DNA of 64,000 bases from Pseudomonas chlororaphis subsp. piscium (GCF_003850345.1 NZ_CP027707.1:6067001-6131000); one strand, 5' to 3'; numbered from the stretch's first letter, positions 37,993 through 47,488 are shown. A program made the numbers and translations. Notes: a model not told the origin generated them from the sequence alone.

Positions 37993-38961
37993 ATGCAACC
38001 CCAAGCTTTCTACCGCGCGGTGGCGGACGATTTTAGCGCCGTCGACGGCATCATCAAGAAGCAGCTGACCTCCCGAGTACCGCTGGTATCGAAAATCGGC
38101 GACTACATTACCTCGGCCGGGGGTAAACGCCTGCGTCCTTTATTGGTGCTGCTATGTGGCAAGGCCCTGGGTCGCGAAGGCGACGACCTGCGCCTGCTGG
38201 CCGCCACCATCGAATTCCTGCACACCGCCACCCTGCTGCATGACGACGTGGTCGACATGTCCGGCATGCGCCGTGGCCGCTCGACCGCCAACGCCATGTG
38301 GGGCAACGCCCCGAGCGTGCTGGTGGGCGACTTCCTGTACTCGCGCTCCTTCGAAATGATGGTCGAGCTGGGCTCGATGCCGGTGATGAAGATCCTTTCC
38401 CAAGCCACCCGCATCATTGCCGAAGGCGAAGTGCTGCAGCTGTCGAAAGTCCGAGATGCCAGTACCACCGAAGAAACCTACATGGAAGTCATCCGCGGCA
38501 AGACCGCGATGCTCTTCGAGGCCTCGACCCACAGCGCCGCCGCCCTGGCCGGCGCCACCGAAGAGCAGAGCGAAGCCCTGCGCACCTTCGGCGATCACCT
38601 GGGCGTGGCCTTCCAACTGGTGGACGACCTGCTCGACTACCGTGGCGACGCGGAAACCCTGGGCAAGAACGTTGGCGACGACCTGGCCGAAGGCAAGCCG
38701 ACCCTGCCGCTGATCTACACCATGCGCGAAGGCACGCCGGAACAGGCGGCCCTGGTGCGCCAGGCGATCCAGAAAGGCGGTATCGAGGATCTGGAAAGCA
38801 TTCGCGCTGCCGTGGAAGCCTCCGGCTCCCTGGACTACACCGCGCAACTGGCCCGCGACTATGTCGCTCGCGCCATCGCCTGCCTGGAAGCCCTGCCGCC
38901 GAGCGAATACCGCGACGCGTTGGTGGAACTGAGCGAATTCGCTGTAGCCCGCACGCACTAA
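37993..38961 (+). CDS. ispB: Polyprenyl (octaprenyl/nonaprenyl) diphosphate synthase
   Basis: 322 residues. It makes the side chain of ubiquinone. The first aspartate-rich motif is [20 protein letters not shown] (about residues 81-85) and the second is [20 protein letters not shown] (about 209-213). Pseudomonas ubiquinone is Q9, so the product here may be nonaprenyl diphosphate; length specificity is not readable from sequence. Confidence 0.95.
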   Translation: MQPQAFYRAVADDFSAVDGIIKKQLTSRVPLVSKIGDYITSAGGKRLRPLLVLLCGKALGREGDDLRLLAATIEFLHTATLLHDDVVDMSGMRRGRSTANAMWGNAPSVLVGDFLYSRSFEMMVELGSMPVMKILSQATRIIAEGEVLQLSKVRDASTTEETYMEVIRGKTAMLFEASTHSAAALAGATEEQSEALRTFGDHLGVAFQLVDDLLDYRGDAETLGKNVGDDLAEGKPTLPLIYTMREGTPEQAALVRQAIQKGGIEDLESIRAAVEASGSLDYTAQLARDYVARAIACLEALPPSEYRDALVELSEFAVARTH

Positions 38962-38965
38962 AATT

Positions 38966-39015
38966 CGATCGCAAGCCCGCTCCTGCCCTGCGCAGGAGCG
39001 GGCTTGCTCGCGATG
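38966..39015. repeat. REP-type palindrome after ispB
   Basis: ATCGCAAGCCCGCTCCTGC and GCAGGAGCGGGCTTGCTCGCGAT form an almost perfect inverted repeat. The GC-rich form with TCGC...GCGA ends is common between Pseudomonas genes. It may also help end ispB transcription. Confidence 0.75.
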
Positions 39016-39106
39016 CTTTCTCGCCCAATCCCCCGCGATCCCCCTTCCCCGTGCAAAACCTTATATAATGTGCGCTTTTTAGCCTTCCTGAATCCGAGGA
39101 GCCTTA

Positions 39107-39448
39107 GTGAGCACGTTGCCACCCTGCCCGAAATGCAATTCCGAATACACCTATGAAGACGGCACCCAACTGGTCTGCCCGGAATGCGCCCACGAATGGT
39201 CCGCCAATGGCGAGGCCGAGGCCGCATCCGATGAAACCGTGAAAAAAGACTCGGTCGGCAATGTCCTGCAAGACGGCGACACCATCACCGTGATCAAGGA
39301 CCTCAAGGTCAAGGGCACCTCGCTGGTGGTCAAGGTCGGCACCAAGGTCAAGAACATCCGCCTGTGCGATGGCGACCACGACATCGACTGCAAGATCGAC
39401 GGTATCGGCCCGATGAAGCTCAAGTCCGAGTTCGTTCGCAAGGTCTGA
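39107..39448 (+). CDS. yjdM: Zinc-ribbon protein of the YjdM/PhnA family
   Basis: 113 residues. It starts with GTG after GAGGAGCC. The N-terminal zinc ribbon [25 protein letters not shown] (residues 7-31) is followed by an SH3-like domain ([41 protein letters not shown]). Family members are called PhnA or YjdM but phosphonate metabolism is not supported by context. Single gene; a GC hairpin without T run lies at about 39463-39483. Confidence 0.88.
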   Translation: MSTLPPCPKCNSEYTYEDGTQLVCPECAHEWSANGEAEAASDETVKKDSVGNVLQDGDTITVIKDLKVKGTSLVVKVGTKVKNIRLCDGDHDIDCKIDGIGPMKLKSEFVRKV

Positions 39449-39610
39449 TATTCCGGCTATCGCCCCGTGCCAGGCACGGGGTGAAGCCCTCCCCGCCCCT
39501 GCCAAATTCCCCTCATTTCCCGCCACATATCAAAAGGCCAGCCCTTTTGACCCACAACAATTTCCACACAGAAAAAAGCAGAAACCGCCAATAGGTACTT
39601 GCTATTCATT

Positions 39611-39631
39611 GAATAAGAATTATTCTCATTG
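39611..39631. promoter_or_regulatory. Fur box over the promoter of the 39656 gene
   Basis: The core GAATAA-GAA-TTATTC is a perfect inverted repeat; on the minus strand the site reads AATGAGAATAATTCTTATTC, a good match to known Fur boxes. It overlaps a possible promoter TTGCTA-16-TATTCT, so iron-bound Fur would block transcription. Confidence 0.65.
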
Positions 39632-39655
39632 AAACCCATCAAGGAGATGAGACTC

Positions 39656-39928
39656 ATGACTTATTTGATCGACGCATGGCTGGACCGCCCACACCCTTAC
39701 CTGCGAATCCTGCATCGGGAAACCGGGGAAGTCTGTGCGGTACTGGAAGAAGAAGCCTTGAACGAGCTGCAGGATCAGGGCGACCTGGACCTCAACGGCC
39801 TGAGTTCCAGCGAGCCGGTGGTGCTCAAGGAACTGGTACGCAACCTGTTTCTGTTCTGCTATGCACGGGCCTTGCGCCCTGCCGGAACAGCCGAAGGGCA
39901 AGGCCTGAGCGCAAAAATACGCCTATGA
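39656..39928 (+). CDS. Small conserved Pseudomonas protein, probably iron-regulated
   Basis: 90 residues, no signal peptide or membrane segment. It begins MTYLIDAWLDRPHPYLRILH; a C-terminal stretch KELVRNLFLFCYARAL follows. I recognise it as the PA4570 type, which I remember as strongly induced by iron starvation in P. aeruginosa; the Fur box just upstream agrees. ATG 39656 has AAGGAGATG at good distance. Function unknown. It carries a single Cys and no metal-binding motif. Confidence 0.75.
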   Translation: MTYLIDAWLDRPHPYLRILHRETGEVCAVLEEEALNELQDQGDLDLNGLSSSEPVVLKELVRNLFLFCYARALRPAGTAEGQGLSAKIRL

Positions 39929-40026
39929 CCCCGCCTAAACCCTCTGCCAAGGCAGACCTGCTCACGATCCGTGCACCGCAAACACGGCACATGGATCGCG
40001 AGCACGCTCAGCCCGGCAGCTGAGGC

Positions 40027-40644
40027 TTACAGAACGTCGAGCAGCTCGACGTCAAACACCAGAACGCTGTGCGGCGGGATACTGCCCACGCCTTGCGCGC
40101 CGTAAGCCAGCTCGCTCGGCACGTACAGACGCCATTTGCTACCGGCATTCATCAGTTGCAGCGCCTCGGTCCAGCCAGCGATCACGCCGCCGACCGGGAA
40201 TTCCGCAGGCTGGCCGCGCTCGTAGGAGCTGTCGAACACAGTGCCGTCGATCAGGGTGCCGTGGTAGTGGGTACGCACGCTGTCTTCACGGGATGGCTTG
40301 GCGCCTTCGCCCTGGGTCAGCACTTCGAACTGCAGGCCGGAGGCCAGAGTGGTGATGCCTTCACGCTTGGCGTTTTCAGCCAGGAAAGCCAGGCCCGCGC
40401 CGGCAGCGGCTTCAGCCTTGGCAGCGGCTTCGGCCTGCATGATTTCGCGGATCACCTTGAAGCTGGCGGACATTTCTTCCTGGCCTACACGGCTAGGCTT
40501 GCCGGCGAACGCGTCGGTCAGGCCGGCCAGGATGGCGTCCAGGCTCACGCCCGGTGGCGGGTTGTCACGCAGCTGGTCGCCCAGCTGACGGCCGATACCG
40601 TAGCTGACGCGGGTTTCGTCGGTGGACAGATTTACTTCGGACAT
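40027..40644 (-). CDS. fklB: FKBP-type peptidyl-prolyl isomerase, FklB/Mip-like
   Basis: 205 residues. The N-terminal dimerisation region (SEVNLSTDETRVSYGIGRQLGDQLRDNPPPGVSLDAILAGL) and a connecting helix (ASFKVIREIMQAEAAAKAEA) are followed by the FKBP domain (about 95-205: VRTHYHGTLIDGTVFDSSYERGQPAEFPVGGVIAGWTEALQLM...GSIPPHSVLVFDVELLDV). No signal peptide is seen with ATG 40644, so it is probably cytoplasmic like E. coli FklB. Confidence 0.92.
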   Translation of the reverse strand: MSEVNLSTDETRVSYGIGRQLGDQLRDNPPPGVSLDAILAGLTDAFAGKPSRVGQEEMSASFKVIREIMQAEAAAKAEAAAGAGLAFLAENAKREGITTLASGLQFEVLTQGEGAKPSREDSVRTHYHGTLIDGTVFDSSYERGQPAEFPVGGVIAGWTEALQLMNAGSKWRLYVPSELAYGAQGVGSIPPHSVLVFDVELLDVL

Positions 40645-40772
40645 GACACTGCTCCGCTGTGCGGACGGCTCGGAAATCCGCCGTGCGTACACAGCGCATC
40701 CCGGGACGCCCGGAACCAAAAGGGCGAGCAGACTAGCACAGATGCCACGGCGATGAACGTGCGTCCCGCCTG

Positions 40773-41075
40773 TCAGACCGAGCGGACGGCGAGGGGCACC
40801 CGCAGGCTGTCATCGCTATCGGCCGAGAGGCCGCACATCTCGTCATGCACTGAGGCGTGGATCAGGTTGAAGGGTAACTTGGGAAAGGCGTGCAGCACTT
40901 CCCGGGCATGCTCCACCGAACGCAGATGCAACATCTGACCGTGGGCGTCGCTCAAGGGGTAGGCCGCCCCATGCATCCGTGCCTCGAGCAGATAGATGCC
41001 GCCTTCGAGAGAGATCAGGTTCAGCTCGTCGATTTTTCCGGCGACGGCATAAGCATTCAACTCGTGCAGGTTCAT
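40773..41075 (-). CDS. DUF6482 family protein
   Basis: 100 residues, soluble. It starts MNLHELNAYAVAGKIDELNLISLEGGIYLLEA; the middle has HLRSVEHAREVLHAFP. I recognise it as the DUF6482 family known from Pseudomonas. Function unknown. It stands alone between fklB and the YqhA-like gene on the same strand, 128 bp after fklB's start region. Confidence 0.75.
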   Translation of the reverse strand: MNLHELNAYAVAGKIDELNLISLEGGIYLLEARMHGAAYPLSDAHGQMLHLRSVEHAREVLHAFPKLPFNLIHASVHDEMCGLSADSDDSLRVPLAVRSV

Positions 41076-41210
41076 GAGTGCACCTCGCGCAGTTCAAGCC
41101 CGTGACTTTTACAGGGATATGCCTCGGCCGGTAAAAGCACAAGCCACAAACGACGCCGCCCGTCCGTTTCACAACGGCCGGGCGGCGCGGCTACAGCGGT
41201 GATCAGGCGA

Positions 41211-41699
41211 TCAGTGCTTGGTCAGCTTGTCCAGATAGCCCATGGCGAAAGCCGAAATCACGAAGGTCATGTGAATGATCACGTACCACATCAGGTACTG
41301 CGGCTCGATGTTCTTCGCGTCCATGAATACCCGCAGCAGATGGATCGAGGAGATCGCCACGATGGACGCAGCCACCTTCATCTTCAGCGAGGAGGAGTCC
41401 ATCTTGCCCAGCCAGCTGAGCTTTTCCTTGTCCTCGTCGATGTCCAGTTGAGACACGAAGTTCTCGTAGCCGGAGATCATCACCATCACCAGCAGGCCGC
41501 CCACCAGCGCCATGTCGATCAACGACAGCAGCACCAGGATCAGATCCGACTCGGCCATGGAGAACACGTTGGGAATGACGTGAAAGACTTCCTGGAAGAA
41601 CTTCAAGGCCAGGGCGAGCAGCCCCAACGACAGACCAAAGTAGATCGGCGCCAGCAGCCAGCGCGAGGCGTACATTGCATTCTCGATAAAACGTTCCAT
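41211..41699 (-). CDS. yqhA: TIGR00645/YqhA family inner-membrane protein
   Basis: 162 residues with three to four membrane helices (about 10-32, 52-75, 105-127, 135-155) and an acidic loop in between ([14 protein letters not shown]). It belongs to the YqhA family (UPF0114), found widely in bacteria. Role unknown. The gene is single. Confidence 0.87.
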   Translation of the reverse strand: MERFIENAMYASRWLLAPIYFGLSLGLLALALKFFQEVFHVIPNVFSMAESDLILVLLSLIDMALVGGLLVMVMISGYENFVSQLDIDEDKEKLSWLGKMDSSSLKMKVAASIVAISSIHLLRVFMDAKNIEPQYLMWYVIIHMTFVISAFAMGYLDKLTKH

Positions 41700-41858
41700 T
41701 GAATCTCACACAGGTCTGAAAACGGCGGCGAGTATATCAGCCGGCCAAAAGCCCATAAACCGCAACCAAATCCATTACCTGCGCGTCTGCCAAAGCGTTT
41801 TCTGCTAGTGTCGGAAACACTTGAACAGCTCAATGACATCGGACAGGAAGCCTGGAGA

Positions 41859-43691
41859 ATGGATTTGCGATTGCCTTTGGCGGGTACCGGCCTGTGTATC
41901 GCGGTACTGCTCAGCAGCGGCTGCTCGCCCAGCGACGAGAAGCAGCAAGTCAGCCTGGAACAGAAAACCGCACAGTTCGAACAATCCCTGGACGCCATCC
42001 AGGACCCCAAGCTCAAGGACGCCATCGCCGACCTGGGCGGTTCGCTGCTACTGCTCGAACGCGCGCAACTGCGGCTCAAGAACAAGCCCATCGAGACCGA
42101 ATACGGCGATGACGCCCTGGCCCTGCTCAAGCACTACCCCAGCCCGCAGGCCCTGGTCGACACCTACCTCAACGGTCTGTTCGTACTGCGCAAGACCTCC
42201 AATTCCGACTACCTGACCGACCTGCAGCCGGTGTTCCCCTTCAGCTTCAACATGCCGGCACAATTCCCATTCCCCCATGGCCTGGAATGGCAGTCCGTGA
42301 CCCTGAGCAACGGCAAGGTCATCGCCTTCCAGCCCGAATGGTCGGAAACCAATCCCGGCATCCAGCTGAGCCCGTCCAGCTCCAACCTGACCAATCCGGA
42401 TGACCTGACGGTGACCTACCCATTCATCGAAGGCCTGGAAATCGAAAACAAGAACCAGCCCCAACCCGTGACGCTGCAAGGCAAGGCCGAAGTGATCGCG
42501 CCACATCAGGTTCTCACCTTCGAGCTGAGCAAGGCCAATATCGGCCAGCAACGCAGCGACAAGAACGTCAGCGTGAAACTGCTGTCCCTGGACAAGAACA
42601 GCGCCGAAATCGAGTTGACCAACAGCGCCCCACTGCCGCCCGAGCTCAGCGAGACACCGCTCAACCCATTGCTAGTGCAGGCACGCGACACTACCGGCCA
42701 GATCCTTTCGCGCTCCGGTTCGATCAACGAGAACAGCCAACAGATCGCCTTCTACGCCAAGCAGCTCGCCGAAATGCAGAAGCAGAAGGCCTGGAGCCAA
42801 GCGTTCGAGCAGCAGCTTGAAGAGGAGCGCAAAACCTTCGAGCGCGAGCAGCACAGCCATTACACCAAGGTGTATTTCAACGGCCTGATCGACAAGCTCG
42901 AAGTCAACGTGCTGGATTTCTCCGCTGCCACCGTCACCCGTAAAGACCTCAATCTGCCGGTGCGCCGCTTCGACCCTCTGACCACCGACAGCAAGATCCA
43001 GCCCCTGCCCATGCCGGTAGTGGTGTATGACGATCAGGCGCCTAACTACCTCAAGGGCGCCAACCTCGACGAAGAAACCTTGAAGAAAAGCGTGGTCGTG
43101 CATCAATCCACCGAGGACGCCAGCGCGGCGCGGATCGAGTTCGACCACCCGAAAACCTTCAATGACGAGTTGCTGGGCACGTCCTTCTCTACCAGCGACA
43201 GCCCGGTGACCTTCTTCACCCAGAACGAAAATGGCAAACGCGGCGAGCCCATCGAACTGCCATCGGAGGCGGTCGAGGTCGATCCGTTGCGTAGCTCGAT
43301 CACTTACGACCTGACCCTGTTTCCGGAAACCCCGGCTTACGCCGTCGGTGCGATCCCACTGTTTCTGGCCAGCATCGAGAAGAAAGCCTTGCCGGTCAGC
43401 CAACTGCCCAAAGGGCTGGAGCTGCGGGGCAATGCGCTGATCGTCGACCAACGCCTGTTCCCGGCCGAGGCCTGGCGCTTCTATGCCAAGGACGGCAGCG
43501 GCCAGTATTTGAAGGAAATTCTTGCGGTCAGCCATGAGGCGCCGGCAAAGGGTCCGGCCTCGTTCGACGTGCATTACTTCTATGGGCAGCCCAGCGAACT
43601 GGAAACCTACCAGCGCAGCGAGCTCAACACCGTCGAATATGGCTTTGAGGTCAAGCTCGACAAGCTGGAGAACCCACCACCCGCCGAGTAG
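41859..43691 (+). CDS. Large lipoprotein of unknown function
   Basis: 610 residues. With ATG 41859 the protein starts MDLRLPLAGTGLCIAVLLSSGC, a lipoprotein signal with lipobox LSSGC (Cys22), followed by Ser and Pro. No Asp at +2, so outer-membrane sorting is likely. The body is rich in Asp, Lys and Gln, with several beta-rich stretches (PVTLQGKAEVIAPHQVLTFEL, NVSVKLLSLDKNSAEIELTN) and a possible coiled coil at about 300-345 (AKQLAEMQKQKAWSQAFEQQLEEERKTFEREQ). I recognise no domain. It is a single gene divergent from the YqhA-like gene; an in-frame start at 41808 would put the signal peptide inside. Confidence 0.72.
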   Translation: MDLRLPLAGTGLCIAVLLSSGCSPSDEKQQVSLEQKTAQFEQSLDAIQDPKLKDAIADLGGSLLLLERAQLRLKNKPIETEYGDDALALLKHYPSPQALVDTYLNGLFVLRKTSNSDYLTDLQPVFPFSFNMPAQFPFPHGLEWQSVTLSNGKVIAFQPEWSETNPGIQLSPSSSNLTNPDDLTVTYPFIEGLEIENKNQPQPVTLQGKAEVIAPHQVLTFELSKANIGQQRSDKNVSVKLLSLDKNSAEIELTNSAPLPPELSETPLNPLLVQARDTTGQILSRSGSINENSQQIAFYAKQLAEMQKQKAWSQAFEQQLEEERKTFEREQHSHYTKVYFNGLIDKLEVNVLDFSAATVTRKDLNLPVRRFDPLTTDSKIQPLPMPVVVYDDQAPNYLKGANLDEETLKKSVVVHQSTEDASAARIEFDHPKTFNDELLGTSFSTSDSPVTFFTQNENGKRGEPIELPSEAVEVDPLRSSITYDLTLFPETPAYAVGAIPLFLASIEKKALPVSQLPKGLELRGNALIVDQRLFPAEAWRFYAKDGSGQYLKEILAVSHEAPAKGPASFDVHYFYGQPSELETYQRSELNTVEYGFEVKLDKLENPPPAE

Positions 43692-43723
43692 GACTCAGCG
43701 GTAGGGGGAAACGGGAAATCGCG

Positions 43724-44035
43724 TCAATGGCGGCAGCGTTCGCCATTGATCTGCCGTAGTTGCGCCTGAAGGTGCAGGCACCAGATCTGCGGGTCGTCGG
43801 CCAGCTCATAGCCGTGGGTGGTCAGGCTTTCGACGATGGAATCAAGGATGGATTCGGCCACGCTGGGACCGCAGAAAGGTCCCTGGGCCTTGATGGCCGA
43901 AGGTTGCTCACCGGCCATTCCAGCCGCGAACAGTAGGGTCCACATTCCGTTATCTCCCGCCAGCGGGCGGATACTGCACTCGATACGGGTGACCAGGCCA
44001 AGACACTGGCGGGTAAGGCAGAGGTTGCGCGACAT
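43724..44035 (-). CDS. Hypothetical protein conserved in Pseudomonas
   Basis: 103 residues. It begins MSRNLCLTRQCLGLVTRIECSIRPLAGDNGMWTLLFAAGMAGEQ. Several Cys; no signal or membrane segment. The second half (SVAESILDSIVESLTTHGYELADDPQIWCLHLQAQLRQIN) looks helical. It lies just after the Lon-like gene in the same direction, as PA4575 does with PA4576 in P. aeruginosa, as I recall. Function unknown. Confidence 0.65.
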   Translation of the reverse strand: MSRNLCLTRQCLGLVTRIECSIRPLAGDNGMWTLLFAAGMAGEQPSAIKAQGPFCGPSVAESILDSIVESLTTHGYELADDPQIWCLHLQAQLRQINGERCRH

Positions 44036-44244
44036 GGCGGCGACCCTCGGTAGATCCGGTATTCAGCCCTCATGTGAAGACTGTTTCGATCCAGTGACGA
44101 CTGTCGTTCTCCTGCCCTGAGAATAGGAAGAAAAGACTGAGAAGCAAAGTTGACCGGCTGAACAGGCGCCGAATGGTCTATTCGCAAAATTGACGCCAGC
44201 GGACCGGCGCCGCGACGAAGGCCGAGCCCTCGCCGCGGCATGGC
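44036..44244. other. 209-bp gap with two imperfect 28-bp direct repeats
   Basis: GCAAAGTTGACCGGCTGAAC... (44144-44171) and GCAAAATTGACGCCAGCGGA... (44184-44212) both end in GGCGCCG. Each holds a TTGAC that could serve as -35 on the plus strand. No gene is seen. Confidence 0.4.
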
Positions 44245-46683
44245 TCATGCCGGCTTGGTTTGCGCCAATGCTTCTTGCGCCTGCTCTTTTTCCGCTTCCT
44301 TGAGATCGTCCTCGCTGATCATTTCCGCGATAACCCGCAGACGCTCCACCACCCGCGCGTTGACACTGCCTTCCGGGAACTGGCCATCCGCATCCGGCTC
44401 GCCCGCGGGCTCGCCGACCAGCAGACTCAGGGCCTCGTCAGCCTGGCGCACGGCATACACGTGGAATTTCCCGGCGCGGACCGCCGCCAGCACCTTCTCG
44501 TCGAGCATCAGGGTGGCGACGTTGGCGTGAGGAATGATGGCGCCTTGCTCGCCCGTCAGGCCCCGCGCTTCGCAGAGGCGGAAGAAGCCTTCGATCTTCT
44601 CGTTGACCCCGCCAACCGCCTGCACCTCGCCGAACTGGTTGATCGATCCGGTAATGGCAAAGCATTGCTTGAGCGGGGTTTTCGACAAGGCCGAGATCAG
44701 CGTGCACGCCTCGCCCAGCGATGCACTGTCACCGTCGACGTAACCGTAGGATTGCTCCAGGGCGATGCTCGCCGAGATTGCCAGGGGGAATTCCTGGGCA
44801 TAACGGCTGCCCAGATAGCCGGTGAGAATCATCACGCCCTTGGAGTGAATCGGCTGGCCGAGATTGACCTCGCGCTCGATGTCGACGATACCGCTGCCTC
44901 CCGGATACACCGTGGCGGAAATCCGCGCCGGAATACCAAAGGCCGAGTCGCCCACTTCCAGCACCGTCAGGCCGTTGCACTTACCCACGGCAGCACCATC
45001 GGTGTCGATCAGAATGATCCCCGCCAGCATGTCGTCGAGAATCCGCGCCGAGACCCGCCCGGTGCGCGTGGCCTTGGCCTTGAGCGCCCGTTCGATGTGC
45101 CCGGCATCGGTCATCTCGTCCGAAGCCAGGTGACGGATGAAGTCCGCCTCGCTGACCAGCTGGAACAGGTCGCCAATACGCGCCGACAAGCGCCCCTGGT
45201 GTTCCGCCAACCGGGCGCTGTAGGTCGCCAGGCGCGCCACTGCGTCCGCGGTCAGCGGCGCCATGCCTTCTTCAGAGGTGCGGGTTTTCAGCAGCTGGGC
45301 GAACTGTTCGAGGCTCTCGTCCACCATCGGGATGTCTTCGTCGAAATCCACCAGCACGCGGAACATTTCCTGAAAGTCCGGATCCAGGTCCTGCAGCGTG
45401 TAGTACAGCTGGCGGGCACCGATGATCACGACCTTGACCTGCAACGGGATGTGTTGCGGGGTCAGGGTCACGGTGGCCAGGCGCCCCAGTTCGCCCAGCG
45501 GCGACTCCATCTTCAGCTTGCGCGATTGCAGGGCACGCTTGAGGGCATCCCAGACAAAGGGTTCGCTAAGCATCTTCTCGGCTTCGAGAATCAGGAAACC
45601 GCCGTTGGCCCGATGCAGGGCACCCGGACGCAGCTGCCGGTAAGTGGTGTAGAGCGCGCCCTGGTCGGTGCTGTATTCGATGCGGCCAAACAGGTTGTCG
45701 TAGGTCGGGTGCGGCTCGAACACCACTGGCGCGCCGCCACTGGCCGGGTGACCGACCACCAGGCTCGGGCCGTACTGTTCTTCCAGCAGCTTGCGGGCCA
45801 CGGCGTCGGTCTTGCTGTCGTCCACCAGTTGCTCGACCACGGTCTTGAGCAGGTACACCTGCATGGCTTGCAGGTAGCCGCACACACCGGCGTTTTCCGC
45901 GTACTTCTCGGACAGCGGCGCCAGCAGCGGCTGCAAGGCCAGGGTGATGGTTTCTTCGTTGAGGTGACGCAGTTGGTTGCTCGACTCGCGCTTCCACTGC
46001 GGCAGGCTCGCCAGCTCTTCGTTGAGGCGCTCTTCCAGGACGGAAATGTCCTCATGGAAACGCTCGCGATCGGCCTCGGGCAATTGCGCGAACTCGGCCT
46101 CGTCCAGCGCCTTGCCGTCGATCATCGGGGTGAAGGCGATATTGCTGCTGTCGCGGTACAGCGCGACGTCCTTCTCCAGCGCCAGGCGCTCGATCACATC
46201 GAGGGCACGGTCGTAACGCTGGTTGAAAGCGCGATCGATGGCGCTTTTCTTCTGTTGATAGGAGGGATGCTCGAAGACTGCCGGAAAGGTCGCCAGCAGG
46301 TTGTCGATCAGGCCGTTGATGTCACTGATGAACGCACCCGCGGCCCCCGAAGGCAGCTCCAGCGCGCGAGGCTCGCGCGGCTCATCGAAATTGTTGACGT
46401 AGACCCAGTCGGACGGGGTCTGCAGGCGTTTGCCCTCAGCCTTCAGGTAGCGTTTGACGAAAGAGAAGCGGCCAGTGCCGGGCTCGCCCATGACAAAGAC
46501 GTTGTAACCGGGGCGCGGCATGGCCACACCGAACTGCAAGGCTTCGACCGCACGTTCCTGGCCAAGCACACCGCGAAAGGGCTCCAGATCATTGGTGGTC
46601 GAGAAGCTGAACTGTTCAGCGGAAAACGGACGGGTCAGCGCTTCGGGCGCTAGACGCAAGCTGGCAGCAACAGGATCAGGCAT
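44245..46683 (-). CDS. Lon-like ATP-dependent protease (LonB type, AAA_32)
   Basis: 812 residues. The N-terminal AAA-like domain has a Walker A written GEPGTGR-FSF, with Arg in place of the usual Lys. A helical insert (about 150-300) and the rest of the ATPase domain follow. The C-terminal Lon protease domain has the catalytic Ser in VDGDSASLG (S653) and Lys in GGVNEKIEG (K696), with the 43-residue spacing of Lon. It corresponds to PA4576. The protein probably degrades selected substrates; none is known. No Lon N-terminal (LAN) domain is present. It is followed by a small conserved gene in the same direction. Confidence 0.9.
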   Translation of the reverse strand: MPDPVAASLRLAPEALTRPFSAEQFSFSTTNDLEPFRGVLGQERAVEALQFGVAMPRPGYNVFVMGEPGTGRFSFVKRYLKAEGKRLQTPSDWVYVNNFDEPREPRALELPSGAAGAFISDINGLIDNLLATFPAVFEHPSYQQKKSAIDRAFNQRYDRALDVIERLALEKDVALYRDSSNIAFTPMIDGKALDEAEFAQLPEADRERFHEDISVLEERLNEELASLPQWKRESSNQLRHLNEETITLALQPLLAPLSEKYAENAGVCGYLQAMQVYLLKTVVEQLVDDSKTDAVARKLLEEQYGPSLVVGHPASGGAPVVFEPHPTYDNLFGRIEYSTDQGALYTTYRQLRPGALHRANGGFLILEAEKMLSEPFVWDALKRALQSRKLKMESPLGELGRLATVTLTPQHIPLQVKVVIIGARQLYYTLQDLDPDFQEMFRVLVDFDEDIPMVDESLEQFAQLLKTRTSEEGMAPLTADAVARLATYSARLAEHQGRLSARIGDLFQLVSEADFIRHLASDEMTDAGHIERALKAKATRTGRVSARILDDMLAGIILIDTDGAAVGKCNGLTVLEVGDSAFGIPARISATVYPGGSGIVDIEREVNLGQPIHSKGVMILTGYLGSRYAQEFPLAISASIALEQSYGYVDGDSASLGEACTLISALSKTPLKQCFAITGSINQFGEVQAVGGVNEKIEGFFRLCEARGLTGEQGAIIPHANVATLMLDEKVLAAVRAGKFHVYAVRQADEALSLLVGEPAGEPDADGQFPEGSVNARVVERLRVIAEMISEDDLKEAEKEQAQEALAQTKPA

Positions 46684-46717
46684 CGGGCTTCCTTACATCA
46701 GGCGGGGCAGATGGGGC

Positions 46718-46746
46718 ATTCTGGCGCCGGGTACAGCGGCTGGCAA
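46718..46746 (-). promoter_or_regulatory. Possible sigma-70 promoter of the Lon-like gene
   Basis: On the minus strand TTGCCA, 17 bp, CAGAAT. Overlapping the -10 is CCCCATCT, which equals the sigma-32 -10 consensus, but I see no CTTGAAA at the right distance. Confidence 0.4.
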
Positions 46747-46956
46747 GGCGCGAGAAAGCGAAAGCGCGGACAGACCCCAGGCGCTACGCAGACAGCATAA
46801 AAACCGTCTATTTCAAGGAATGTCATGCAAAAAAACACGGAACCCTTGGAATCTGCCTAAACTCCAAGCTGCGCGGCTGGACTAATAACCGGCCCACTGG
46901 CGCCGACATGGGCCAGAACCCTTGTCCATTGGTTTGCACACAAAGAGAACAAAGCT

Positions 46957-47445
46957 ATGAAACGGATTCTTCTCGGTACTCTCTTCACCGCTGTTTCCAT
47001 CAATGCAATGGCCCAGGCGCCAGGCGGTCCGGATTGTGGGTGGGGCAACCTGCTGTTCGAAGGGCAGCGCGGCACTCCGGCTCACTTCCTGGCCTCCACC
47101 ACCAACGGCACCTCCGGTAACGCGACCTTCGGTATGACTTCCGGCACCAACGGCTGCTCGACCAACAGCGCGCTGACTTACGGCGGCAAATCCTGGTTTG
47201 CCATGAATGGCATGATGAACGAGCTCTCCGAAGACATGGCCAAAGGTGAAGGCGAAGCGCTGACCACCTACGCCGTGGTTCTGGGCGTCGCTCCTGAAGA
47301 CCGCGCGCACTTCGCCGCCGTCACCCACGAGCACTTCCAGCAGATCTTCAGCAAAGCCGACGTGACCGCGGACGATGTGCACACCAACACCCTGGCCGTG
47401 CTGAAAAACGATGCACGCCTGGCCAAGTACGCCACCCCGGCTTAA
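46957..47445 (+). CDS. DUF3015 family secreted protein
   Basis: 162 residues. A signal peptide ends at about residue 19-20 (VSINAMA|QAPGG). The mature start PGGPDCGWGNLLFEGQRGTPAHFLASTTNGTSGNATFGMTSGTNGC is typical of DUF3015, with a Cys pair likely to form a disulfide. Periplasmic. Function unknown. A strong terminator follows, so the gene is monocistronic. Confidence 0.87.
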   Translation: MKRILLGTLFTAVSINAMAQAPGGPDCGWGNLLFEGQRGTPAHFLASTTNGTSGNATFGMTSGTNGCSTNSALTYGGKSWFAMNGMMNELSEDMAKGEGEALTTYAVVLGVAPEDRAHFAAVTHEHFQQIFSKADVTADDVHTNTLAVLKNDARLAKYATPA

Positions 47446-47454
47446 TCTCGACCC

Positions 47455-47488
47455 GCCCGCTCTTTTCGAGGAGCGGGCTTTTGTTTTT
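47455..47488 (+). terminator. Terminator of the DUF3015 gene
   Basis: GCCCGCTC-TTTTC-GAGGAGCGGGC (one-base bulge possible) followed by TTTTGTTTTTC, 10 bp after the stop. Confidence 0.85.

Noticed and set aside
46700..46730. A sigma-32 promoter for the Lon-like gene (CCCCATCT)
   Set aside because: The -10 is perfect but no CTTGAAA-like -35 lies at 11-16 bp; the nearest CTTGCCA is 24 bp away.
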